DNA of 64,000 nt from Limnomonas spitsbergensis (taxonomy: Eukaryota; Chlorophyta; Chlorophyceae; Chlamydomonadales). The DNA lies in NCBI GenBank assembly GCA_037349105.1, contig JAYJMM010000036.1:4624001-4688000 (forward strand). The letters run 5' to 3'. Of the stretch, positions 23,091 through 34,100 are shown in pieces (positions within the stretch are counted from its first letter, which is position 1; each line of letters begins with the position of its first letter). The position numbers and the translations under genes were made by a program. The notes beneath the pieces are model-generated. The model was not told where the DNA came from, searched no databases, and saw only the letters and a program-made list of their open reading frames with translations.

Positions 23091-26000
23091 CCAGCCTGTG
23101 TGGCACTCGTGCAAGCAGGAGTCTGCATGGGGGTGCAGTACACGCTGCCGGCAGTGGATGCATCGTCCCCGATGACCTCATCCAACCTGTTACTGCCCTG
23201 CCCATCGTTTACCATCCCTCGTACTCAGCTCCGAAGCTCAGGGCTGGTACGTGTGTCGTGTGCCTTAGAGGGCACCCTTTTGGCAGTAGAAAACCGGAAT
23301 CTCCCGAAAATTTGTGTGAAATGTCCCCGGCTGATTTCGGCAGTCGAACAATTGCCCCTGATCGTCTGACCCACCAAGTGTCAGATGGGTTGGGGGAATT
23401 TCGACTTGAAAGCAAGACAGTGACGGGACAGATGACACTGCCGACAGTGTTCTGGAACACACAGCCTGAGTTCCCCCTCCTAAGCCTCGTTGCAGCAGGA
23501 GCAAAGATGCTTCAGGGGCTGCCCCTGCAGCCATCTCACATGCGACTGTTGCATTGACCCAGGAGTGTTTCTGACGCCGTTTCACATGCACCTGTTGCTT
23601 TGACAAGGGTTTGTTAATCATGGTAGATGATGTAATTTGACATTGTATTTCCTCATTTAGGGTTTAGGGTTGCATTTTCGGTGTCATCCCCACTACCCCT
23701 GTCAACCTTAATGGCAACGTCCGGCCCAGTGCAGGCCACCGCTTCCCCATGGCCATCTTTGGCCGTATCCATGATCGTTTGCTGCACCACCACGGCATGA
23801 TCCTGCCCACCCAGGTGAGAACCAAGGGCGATTCGTCTCTGTCCATGCCACCCATTTATCTCTCTGTTTTTGTTAAGACCAGCATACCTATGTAAAAACT
23901 AATAGAGCACCAATGGCTATGTTCCTCTGAGAATCAGGTTTCACTTGTCATGTAGTCCAGCCGCCCCACATGGGAACAAATGGCTATTCTCTCTGAAAAC
24001 AGGCTACCTAGTCTTAGGCCAGCCTACCCATGTTATAACCAGTGGCTCTTTTTCTCCTTTCTTCCTGCTGGCACTGCCGGGCATTTTTGAAAACAGGCCA
24101 TAGGCGGGATGTATGCGTAGATGGGTAGCTCAAAAAGGGAGGAAATGAAGGTCGCATGACTCAAATCCTGTGGGAGTTAAGTAGGCCACCTCCGCACATC
24201 ACCGCCAGGCTCCGCATGGCATAAGGTCCAATGCCATGCGTGGGCCATGAAGAATTGTAGCTTATTCTCCTACCGGTACCCGTCCTCGTCTTAGTGAACT
24301 CCCCTGGCCCACGGCCCTTTCAGCAGGCATGGCCCCCCTAAATCGCCTCTGGTCCTCCTGCATGTCCTTTCTCCGAGCTGCCCTCATTTGTATCACTGTT
24401 TTTTTCAGTCCTTGCCTTAATCTTATCTTTCCAGGTCCATAACCCTCTCAGCATGCATTGTCCACCATGCATTGCGGCTGTTCCTCTTACCCGCCCTTGC
24501 TCTGTCCTGTCCTTATACTCACCTGCCCTTGGTTACATGCCCACCCAGGTCCATAACCCTCTCAGCATGCATTGGCCATCATGCATTGCGGCTATTCTGC
24601 AACCCCTTACTCTGTCCTGTCCTTATACTCACCTGCCCTTGTCTGCATGCCCACCCAGGTCCATAAGACTATACCCCTCTCAGCATGCATTGGCCACCAA
24701 TCCCACTATGCATTGCGGCTGCTCTACAACCCGCCCTTGCTCTGTCCTGTCCTTATTCTCACCTGCCCTTGTCTGCATGCCCACCCAGGTCCACTGTCCT
24801 CCCAGCCTCCCCAGCGACGAGCAGCTTCACCTAGTGCACGACCGGGACTATCTGCATGCCTTCAGCACCGGCAGCCTCGATGATGCACGTGTGCGGCGCA
24901 TCGGGTTCGGCAGGGAGGCCACCGGCAGCGCAGCGCTGATCGAACGGACCAAGGCGGAAGTGAGGCAACGAGTGAACAAGCGAGGGTGGCTGTGATGATG
25001 TGCCAGTGCTGCACATCCTGCCTTCGCATATGCATGGCGTTTTGCATGCATTTGAACCTGTTTTGAGCAAGGAGGCCCTTTTTAAATAAATTTTAGAACA
25101 TTGTTAGGGCGATGGATGATGCGTACACGCTGGCGCAAGTGAGTCATACTAGTTTGTGTCCATGTTTTCTGTTCCATTTCTGTTCATGTGCAGGTGGCTG
25201 GCACGTTGTTGACGGCGCGGCTGGCACTGAAGCATGGCCTAGCTTGCAACACCGCGGGGGGTGAGTGGAGGGGTGGCTGGCACTGGAATAGGGTCTAGCC
25301 CGCCACTCTGATTTTGTTGGATGGGTGCGTGCTTCGGTTGGTTAGCATGGGGGGCTCCCCAGATCCATGTCCCAAGGCATATCCTTGTGTGTCTGAACGG
25401 AAGGGCACGCCATGGTCTTATCATCATATACCTGTATGCATGCAGGCACCCACCACGCCTTCCCCGCCGAGGGATCAGGCTACTGCATCCTCAATGATTT
25501 GGCAGTCACGGCTGAAGTCTTGCTGTCTGAAGGGATGGTCAAGAGAGTGCTGATCCTGGATCTGGATGTACACCAGGTGACACATCTAGGTACATCTACA
25601 CAGGGGATCTGGATCTACGCCTGGATCTACATGTGTGGGTTACCGAAGATTTGTTAGCGCCCTAGCTGTGTCTCCGTAGTGAAGGGCCCTTCGTTCTTCG
25701 TTTCCCCAGATGTTTGGGAGGTTTCATCGGTCACTGCATAACGAATGCAAACTCCTGCAGATCCATAATAGATCTTGAAGTCCATCTTGCCACCTCAAAT
25801 TGCCTTTCAAAGCAAAGCGACGGTGATGTTCATGACAGTGTACCGTCAGACCTTTCTGGATTTGCTGGACCACCCTCATGACAACCTTTCAGAAGCTCCT
25901 TTGGTTTCAAGTCCCACCCCACCCTACCCCACACCACCCTACCCCACCCTACCCCACCCCACCCCACCCCACCCCACCCCACCCCACCCCACCCTACCCC

Positions 26001-29000
26001 ACCCCACCCCACCCCACCCCACCCCACCCTACCCCACCCCACCCCACCCCACCCCACCCCACCCCACCCCACCCCACCCCACCCCACCCCACCCTACCCC
26101 ACCCCACCTCACCCCACCCCACCCTACCCCACCCCACCCCACCCCACCCCACCCTACCCCACCCTACCCCACCCCACCCCACCCTACCCTACCCCACCCT
26201 ACCCCACCCCACCCTACCCTACCCTACCCTACCCCACCCCACCCCATCCCACCCTCATGTTCTCTGTTTTTCTAAGCCCTAATACCGTAGCTCTGTAGCC
26301 ATGTACTGCTTGCATCATGAATACTGGGTGCAGACAGAGCTACGGCTCTGTTTTCATCCGGGGGTAACTTACTAGAAGTCCCGGTGTTGGCTGGTTGCCC
26401 TTTGTTTATCTCTATCTTACGAGGCATTCGGAGTTGGGTTCGATTCTTACCAATTTTCTTAATTTCAGGTATGGTGGTGATCATTCCTCCGCCCCCCCTG
26501 TTCTGTTTGCTTACAATTCTCTCTCGTTACAAGGGTGATGGCACAGCCGCAGTCTTCAGTGGCCGCTCGGACGTCTTCACCCTTTCGGTGCATTGCGAAA
26601 GCAATTTCCCGGCTCGCAAACAGAAGAGCACCTTGGACGTGGGGCTGGCGGACGGCTTGCAAGACAAAGAGTGAGAGGCTTTGGGACTGGGGGGGGCGCA
26701 AGGGTAAGATAGTGTGAGGTTGGGATAGATCACTGCCACTAATAAGTGATTCAATGGAGCGGGAGGAGGCAACTGATGGGAGAAGTGGGCGTTGGGTTGA
26801 GTTGCAGTGATTCAATGGGAAGGGAGGAGGCAACTGATGGGAGAAGTGGGCGTTGGGTTGAGTTGCAGTGATCTAATGGGAAGGGAGGAGGCAACTGATG
26901 GGAGAAGTGGGCGTTGGGTTGAGTTGCAGTGATTCAATGGGAAGGGAGGAGGCAACTGATGGGAGAAGTGGGCGTTGGGTTGAGTTGCAGTGATCTAATG
27001 GGAAGGGAGGAGGCAACTGATGGGAGAAGTGGGCGTTGGGTTGAGTTGCAGTGATTCAATGGGGAGGGAGGAGGCAACTGATGGGAGAAGTGGGCGTTGG
27101 GTTGAGTTGCAGTGATCTAATGGGAAGGGAGGAGGCAACTGATGGGAGAAGTGGGCGTTGGGTTGAGTTGCAGTGATTCAATGGGAAGGGAGGAGGCAAC
27201 TGATGGGAGAAGTGGGCGTTGGGTTGAGTTGCAGTGATTCAATGGGAAGGGAGGAGGCAACTGATGGGAGAAGTGGGCGTTGGGTTGAGTTGCAGTGATC
27301 TAATGGGAAGGGAGGAGGCAACTGATGGGAGAAGTGGTGCTTGGAGAGGCAGAGGGATTTTTCTGTCCTGCTGCGCGTATGGCTGTAAACCCAAAAACCT
27401 GAATTTCTCGACGTGTGGAAACTGAAAAACTGAGCGAAGGGGAAACTCCATGCATGCAGCCTCTGAGGTGCAGTTACCTTGCCACAGTTGCGGGCTGGCT
27501 TAAAAAAAGAAAAACAATTTGAAATTTTTATTGATTTAGTGCATGTACGTCCTTCCTTCCTACAGGTACCTGTCTGCCGTTGCTGAGGTGCTGCCCTCTG
27601 TATTGACTTCTTTTCGTCCCGACTTGGTCCTGTATGATGGGGGTGTGGATGTCCATGCCGCCGATGCTCTAGGGAGGCTGCAGGTGGGTAACAACTGGGG
27701 TAATAACTGGGGTAACATCTGCTAGCCCTGGGTTACAACTGGGGTAACAACTGGGGTGACATCTGCTAGCCCTGGGTTACATCTGGGGTAACAACTGGGG
27801 TAACATCTGCTAGCCCTGGGTTACATCTGGGGTAACAACTGGGGTGACATCTGCTAGCCCTGGGTTACATCTGGGGTAACAACTGGGGTAACAACTGCTA
27901 GCCCTGGGTTACATCTGGGGTAACAACTGGGGTGACATCTGCTAGCCCTGGGTTACATCTGGGGTAACAACTGGGGTGACATCTGCTAGCCCTGGGTTAC
28001 ATCTGGGGTAACAACTGGGGTGACATCTGCTAGCCCTGGGTTACATCTGGGGTAACAACTGGGGTGACATCTGCTAGCCCTGGGTTACATCTGGGGTAAC
28101 AACTGGGGTAACATCTGCTAGCCCTGGGTTACATCTGGGGTAAGAACTGGGGTAACATCTGCTAGCCCTGGGTTACATCTGGGGTAACAACTGGGGTGAC
28201 ATCTGCTAGCCCTGGGTTACATCTGGGGTAACAACTGGGGTGACATCTGCTAGCCCTGGGTTACATCTGGGGTAACAACTGGGGTAACATCTGCTAGCCC
28301 TGGGTTACATCTGGGGTAAGAACTGGGGTAACATCTGCTAGCCCTGGGTTACATCTGGGGTTACAACTGGGGTAACATCTGCTAGCCCTGGGTTACATCT
28401 GGGGTAACAACTGGGGTGACATCTGCTAGCCCTGGGTTACATCTGGGGTAACAACTGGGGTAACATCTGCTAGCCCTGGGTTACATCTGGGGTAACAACT
28501 GGGGTAACATCTGCTAGCCCTGGGTTACATCTGGGGTAACAACTGGGGTAACATCTGCTAGCCCTGGGTTACATCTGGGGTAACAACTGGGGTAACATCT
28601 GCTGGTGCTGGGTTACATCTGCTAGTGCATTATGTTGTTTGTTGTTATGCCGATGTCACGGCTGCTCCACATGCCTGCCCGGCGCTCAGTGGATGAACAC
28701 GGATGTCTGAAATGGAAAGGATAAGGAACCTCCAACTCCTTGCGTGAGTGTGGTCGCTCAACCACACAACGACGCAGGTTTCAGACCAAGGCCTCAAACG
28801 GCGGGAGCTGCTGGTTCTAGACACCTGCCTCAGCAACGGGATACCAGTGGCAGGTAGGTCGATACATGTGTGCTTGGCTGGTCACCGGGGCAGTCGCGCA
28901 GGAGTGTACTTAACCACATGCATGGCTATTTCTGATTTATTCTGATGCAAGTAACCGAAATGCTTCGGGTGTGATTTTGCAAATCCCATTTGCAGCATTC

Positions 29001-29205
29001 TTAGAGAATGTGTCCATAACATAAAGATGCGGCTTGGATTCTCAGACACCTGCCAATTACCCACTGTTAGTGACTGTTTTGTCTTGCGTGAGTGCACACA
29101 GGCTTTGTCGGTGGTGGCTATGATGACAACCTAGATGTGCTGGCTGACCGACACATCTGGCTGCACTGGGCTGCCACTCAAATGTGGCGGGATCACAAGC
29201 TTTGA
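23084..29205 (+). CDS. Histone deacetylase family protein, class IV/bacterial-like, complete, 9 exons
   Basis: Exons: 23084-23246, 23735-23814, 24789-24959, 25194-25260, 25446-25576, 26534-26670, 27566-27683, 28778-28853, 29102-29205. All junctions agree in phase and give 348 aa. The domain begins LPIVYHPSYSAP and RAGHRFPMAIF. Catalytic features are complete: the His-His pair in GGTHHAF (163-164), zinc ligands Asp201 and His203 in LDLDVHQGDGTA, Asp278 in GGVDVHAADALG, and Tyr321 in GGGYDDN. The pattern matches the HDAC11/plant HDA2 branch and related bacterial enzymes. It should remove acetyl or longer acyl groups from lysine. The first 30 residues are rich in Arg, Ser and Ala and could be an organellar presequence, but the start codon is uncertain because the frame stays open upstream. 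Introns contain echoes and three large arrays. Confidence 0.9.
24436..24788 (+). repeat. Echo array of the deacetylase exon 3 acceptor
   Basis: The segment cccacccag|gtcca plus about 100 bp of intron (catgcattg, tgctctgtcctgtccttat, ctcacctgcccttg) occurs three times before the functional acceptor at 24788. Each copy keeps the acceptor and the first bases of the exon. Confidence 0.85.
25264..25310 (+). repeat. Decayed echo of deacetylase exon 4
   Basis: gtggctggcactggaatagg and gtctagcccgccactct follow the true exon 4 text (gctggcactgaagcatggcc tagcttgcaacaccgcg, split here) just downstream of its donor. Confidence 0.6.
25914..26258. repeat. Pentanucleotide array (CCCCA/CCCTA)n, deacetylase intron 5
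   Basis: About 65 uninterrupted 5-bp units, mostly ccacc-phase CCCCA with interspersed CCCTA variants. All three plus frames and some minus frames stay open through it, which explains the Pro/His/Thr ORFs there; they are not genes. Confidence 0.95.
26735..27345. repeat. 61-bp tandem array, about 10 copies, with two alternating variants
   Basis: The unit contains gggaggaggcaactgatggg and agaagtgggcgttgggttga. Unit starts read gattcaatggg or gatctaatggg, and for copies 2-8 they strictly alternate, suggesting duplication of a two-unit (122-bp) block. It starts about 65 bp after the exon 6 donor. Confidence 0.9.
27684..28625. repeat. 44-bp tandem array, about 20 copies, beginning at the exon 7 donor
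   Basis: The unit is built of ggtaacaactggggtgacat, ctgctagccctgggttacat and ctgg. The array begins within the first bases of intron 7 (donor gtgggtaacaactggggtaa), so each unit carries donor-like ggtaac words. Confidence 0.95.
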
Positions 29206-30723
29206 CGATTTGGGGCAGCAGGGCTGGTAGGAGCGGCAGTTTGTGTGAATGAGGTTGGGATGACGAGTCATACTTCATTAGTCTGGAGACCTGTCAGTTA
29301 TTTTGGGCTCCACATTTGTTTTATCTGCAAGCATGTGATCACATGGTAACATGATGTCCTGACCAGATGCATGTTTGTAGATTTGTATGTTTGCATACTG
29401 TATGACGGTACACGCGCATACAGGATTTTACTGGCGGTTGAAGTTTTCTGATGATCGTTACGATATTCCGGGATTTGTTTGTAGGTGATAGACCTGTCTT
29501 GCATCCCATGGTGAAATCTGTCCGACTGAAATTACAAATTTGGATTTCCAAACAGTCAAATCCAACCCATCCACTTATCATCACCAGCCTTCATTCTTGT
29601 TCCCTTTCTGTCATGGCCTCACTTTTTCAGATCCTTGCCATCTTTCGTGTCCCTTCTTCGTCAGAAGCTGGGAAGCATGGCAGTAGGCAACAGTCATGAG
29701 CAGAAGCTGAGCAACAAGGCAGTAGGCAGGAGCAGACGTTTGGCAGCAGTGCAACATGTTGCAGGCAATATGCAACAGACGGGAGCTGGGTAGCAGGGCA
29801 ACATGCAGGAGCATAAGTTGGGCAGCCTGCTCATGCTTACTGCCCTTCGGCGGGGCCGTAAGCATGAGGCAGGCACATCAGCTAGACAACAACACAGCAA
29901 ACATGAGGCATTATTGTTGCATCGTTTGTTGATAATTCGGAGGTTTCGTTTCGGTGGCGGCACCCAGCAGGGTGGAAGTGCAGACTTCCTGGCTGGCGTA
30001 GGAGGGGTACGAGGTCAGGGATTGGGCCAATTAGGGAGACCTTGTTTTGACGTTTGTAAGTGCACGGTCTATCCTCTCATCAAGCTCTGCACATTTGGAT
30101 GGTGAGGTATGCAATTTACTTCCCCCCCCCCCCTTGCCGATTTCTTACATGATTTTATGTTTTGGTCATTGTTAGGATATATTGGTCTCCGGTTTTTGCG
30201 TACTCATTGAGGCTGGTGATTTTTGCGTTATTATAATGAAAAGTGATTTTGTTGTGCAATGCACCATTGGTTGAGGGGTCGAATAAGTTGTGGGCGATTT
30301 GTAGGGCGGGGGATATTTGCCTCTGGGTCACTTTGCTCCAATTGAGAACGGAGCATACCCGTTGGGCCCTGATGGACGCTCGGTCGCCAAGGGCGGGTAG
30401 GGGACGTTCAATCTCAATTGAAGATACCATGCACAGCCTGGTCCACTGTGCAGCCATGCCACCCTCCTATGGGAGGGGGGCAGAAACATATAACCCAGCG
30501 ATCTAGACGGGGGAAGTGAGGCTCGTTTGGCGGGTTCGATCCCTCAACCTTAGGGTATAGATTCCACAAGTGTTTGCTCCAGTGTCCAAGGTTGTGCGAC
30601 GTCGCTTCTTGACCACCTCCTATGGAAACGTAGGGGTTAAGGCTGTGGCGGAGATCAAATCCCCACCGGCAAAATGAGGTCTGGCCAGGGGCCTGCAGCA
30701 GGCGGTCATTACAAAAGACACAG
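29206..30723. other. Intergenic, convergent 3' flanks of the deacetylase and SR45-like genes
   Basis: At 29690-29880 gcaacatg/aggcagtaggc words recur, and a hairpin with stem catgcttac...gtaagcatg lies near 29832-29866. A C-run lies at about 30121-30132. A ggttcgatccc word at 30529 resembles a tRNA B box but has no surrounding tRNA fold. Minus-strand frames at 30155-30457 and 30414-30779 have no recognised domain. Confidence 0.45.
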
Positions 30724-30780
30724 GTCAATGACATTACACCTCTGGGCCATGCTGAAATGATGCTCGGCCACGTCGGCAAA
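30724..30780 (-). repeat. Dispersed repeat copy
   Basis: On the minus strand: gccgacgtggccgagc, cagcatggcccagaggtgta and atgtcattgacc, preceded by a pyrimidine-rich tract, as in the copy at 19060. Confidence 0.7.
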
Positions 30781-31195
30781 CAAAAAGAAAGCTAGGAAAA
30801 TCAAGGGAGAAGGCATAAGAGGAAAGAGAGGAAAGCAAGTTCACCCACCAAACACAACAACACAAAGGTTGGGCAAACTGCCCCCGAAGAGACGTTAGTA
30901 GTGTATGATGGTGGAGTGGATACAATCTTTTTCGGAGGGGGTCTCGGCAGTGGAAACCAGATAAAGGAAACAAATACGGTTAAGGAAAGATAAGGACATG
31001 TATGTTGCAATGCACAACATCATGTTTTTTCCTTCTGTCTTGTTTCTCAGAGCTTTTTTCAAGCTTGATTCAGGGTTTATGCATATTCAACCCATCCACC
31101 GCCTGCCAAAGCACTGCATCGGACTTTGCAGTCCCTGCTGGCCGTCCACCACCAATTCAGAGAGAGATACACCCTCCTCCCTCCTTCCCCAACCC

Positions 31196-34100
31196 TCAAC
31201 GCCTACTACTCCGCCCCTTCTCATCCCGACTGGACTCTTCCCGCCGCCTGCTGCCGCCACTCCTGTCCCTGTCCCGCTTCCCATCATCTTTCCCGCGCGA
31301 GCTCGGCTTGACCACGTCCTCTCGGCTGCCCCGCCCTGCGGCGTCCCCGCCACCCTTTGCCTCCGCATCCTTCCTCGAGGACTTCCCGTCCTCCTTCCTC
31401 CCCTCCTTTGCTGCGGCATCCTTGCTCTTCTCCCCTCCCACCGCTTTGCTGCCTTCAATTACCGCAACTGCCGCCGCAGGGACGGACGGAACGACAGTAG
31501 CCACTGATTTGAGCCCAGACCGCCCAATGGGCGCTACATCTGCAGCTGTGACGCTGCTAGGCCTGGCCGTGCTCCTGCTCTTCTTGTCACCGCGGTCAGG
31601 GCTGTCCCTGCTGCGCTTGCTCCGGAGGGAAGGGTCCTCCTCCCGACGCCGTGAAGGAGATTTTGAATATCTCCCGCGTACCCTAGCAGCCCGCCTGGAG
31701 GGCACAGGAGGTAACACGAGGTGACAGGATGTTGCAAACGCGAAGCATGGCGCAGAGGAGGGCGGGAAGACACAAGCTGGTCAATGACTTCACACGTCTG
31801 GGCTCTGCTCAAAAGGCTCGGCCGTGTGGGCGTCCAACCAATCGGTTGGGAGGAAAGAAACAAAAACACTAGCTGATGTTCAGAGGTTGATCGTTGTAAG
31901 AATGACAAGCCTCCAACACCACCCTGTGGAGTGAGAAGACATTCATAGCCAACCACATGAATACTTGCGGCTGGAGGAGATTTCATAGCTCTCAAGTTAT
32001 CATCAGTGTTCCGTACTTCCAGTCGTAACCCTAAAAATGACTGTTCTGCACTTTCTGCCTAAAACCCTCGAATGAATATTACGAATTTTTAGTCCTCAAC
32101 CCTCAAAGTGTGTGTTCCTCAAATGCTTAGCCTCAACCCTCAAAATGTATCCAGCATTAATCCTCAAATGAATGCTGTGCATCTGCAGCCTAAACCCTCC
32201 CAGCTAAAATTATTATTCCGCACTCCCAGCCATAACCCTAAAACAAATGCTATGCATTTGTAGCTATAACCCTTACCATATGTTTCGCTAGTCCCTCAAT
32301 CTGACAGTGCTGGCCTTTAAGCCACACCCCTCAACATCAGTGTTCCATACCTCCAGTGTCGACCAGTGATTTTTTGAAGGTGTGATATACCACGATTCGT
32401 GGTAAAAGAGCGGTTTTCGGGGTCGGATCGGCGAGGTAAAATCTGAGATTTTGACGTGGCAGTACCCCTCAGCACAAAAGGCTTATTTCAGCTCACGCAC
32501 GGTCGATTGCAGTGAAATGGCGGAGAATCCAAAGAAAGGCGAAAGTGAAGGTTCTTGGAGAGGAAAGGAAGGCCAGGGGACGAACACATTTCAGAACGGG
32601 TACTTTCAGGGCCGCGAAATGCGGCGCGTCTACCTCGAAAACAAAGGATTCAACGAGAGCCTGAACAAGTACATGTGTCACTGCAGCCTCTGTCATCTTA
32701 CTCATATGGATATAGTTTGCACGCACAAGCGTCAGATTGATGACTTTGAAAGACACTAAAGCACACAAACAGCATGGCAGCTATCAAGGCCAGGGGGGAG
32801 GGCAGACTGCGCATGACAGCAGCCTTCGCCACAGGGCACGAGCGGCGGCAACAACGGCTGAATGTTAAGGCGGGGCTGCCGAACTAACCACACTCTTTAG
32901 AGCAGTGCTGCAAAAGCTGCATAAGGGAGGCCCTATCTCGACTTGGCATGGGAGGCGGAGTACAAGTCTCATTCAATAAACTCAGCCGTCCTGACATATT
33001 CAAAAAATGGAAAATTTCAATGAAAAAATTGCTCCTTAAATGTCCTACTGTTTCGAAGCTTCGGGGGCTTCACCCCAGAACTGCCACCGGGGGATGACCC
33101 CCGGACCCCCATGCAGGGGGGCGGTGCCCCCCTGCACCCCCCCCGCGCAGCTTCGCTGCGCCTTGGGAGTGGTAAAAAGACGCCTCAGGATTGGGCTAAA
33201 CATCAGGGAGAGGTAAAATCAGAGGTTAACCAATTCCTTAAAAAAATCACTGGTCTCAACCTTTCATTCCCAAAGCTTGACAGTTTCATACTTTCATACT
33301 TCCAGCGTTAACCCTAACCTTCCACCCCCAGTGTTCCACAGTTCTGTCCAACATGGACCTATCTTGGCAATTTCCTGGTCGTCCAAAGGCCACTGCCGGC
33401 TTGGCCAATTGAAAAACACTCCTTAGCGGACACGTTCATGGAGTAAGATACGGTATACCTTACCAAAACTTGGGTATTCAGCAACCTCCACCCCTCCCGT
33501 CCGCATCATAGAAAATCAAACCCTTACGTGCAGTTGCATGACAGATTGACAGCAATCGCCTCCCAGTGACACCACCAGCTGTCAGCCCCTCGATGCCATC
33601 AACTCTCATGCCCCGACAGGAGCGCATCAGTCTCTCCCGAGCTCAAAACAAATGCCCCAACAGGAGCGCATCAGTCTTCCTCTGCCTGAACTCTCAAAAC
33701 CCAACCAGGGGCAAAGCAGCCTTTCCCTGGCTCAACTCCAATCCCCGACAGGAGCGCATCAGCATTTTTCTGGCCCAACTCACAAGCCTCAACTGGAGCA
33801 AAGAGTTTTAACTCTGGCTCGACTCCAATGCCCCAACAGGAGCAGGGCTGCATTCCCCTGGCTCAAAATCTGATGCCCCAAGGAGGGCAGAGCTGTTGTT
33901 CTCTGGCTTCCACACCCATTCCACGCCCACCTACCTGTTTCCCGCCATCCTTTACCCTCCAACCCATTCCTCACCGGCTCTTCTCCAACACAATCCCCCT
34001 CACACCGCTTGGCCTTGAACGCCCTTTGGGCCTGGTCGTTGAAACTGTCATGATGGTTGGCGGAGGCGGAGGCACCTGCGGAGTGCGGAGGTTAAGGGTT

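Noticed and set aside
25775..26282. Pro/His/Thr and Gly/Trp ORFs
   Set aside because: Translations of the pentanucleotide array.
30500..30560. tRNA gene or tRNA-derived SINE (ggttcgatccc word)
   Set aside because: The T-arm stem does not pair and no acceptor stem or A box can be placed. A similar isolated word at 60580 also fails.
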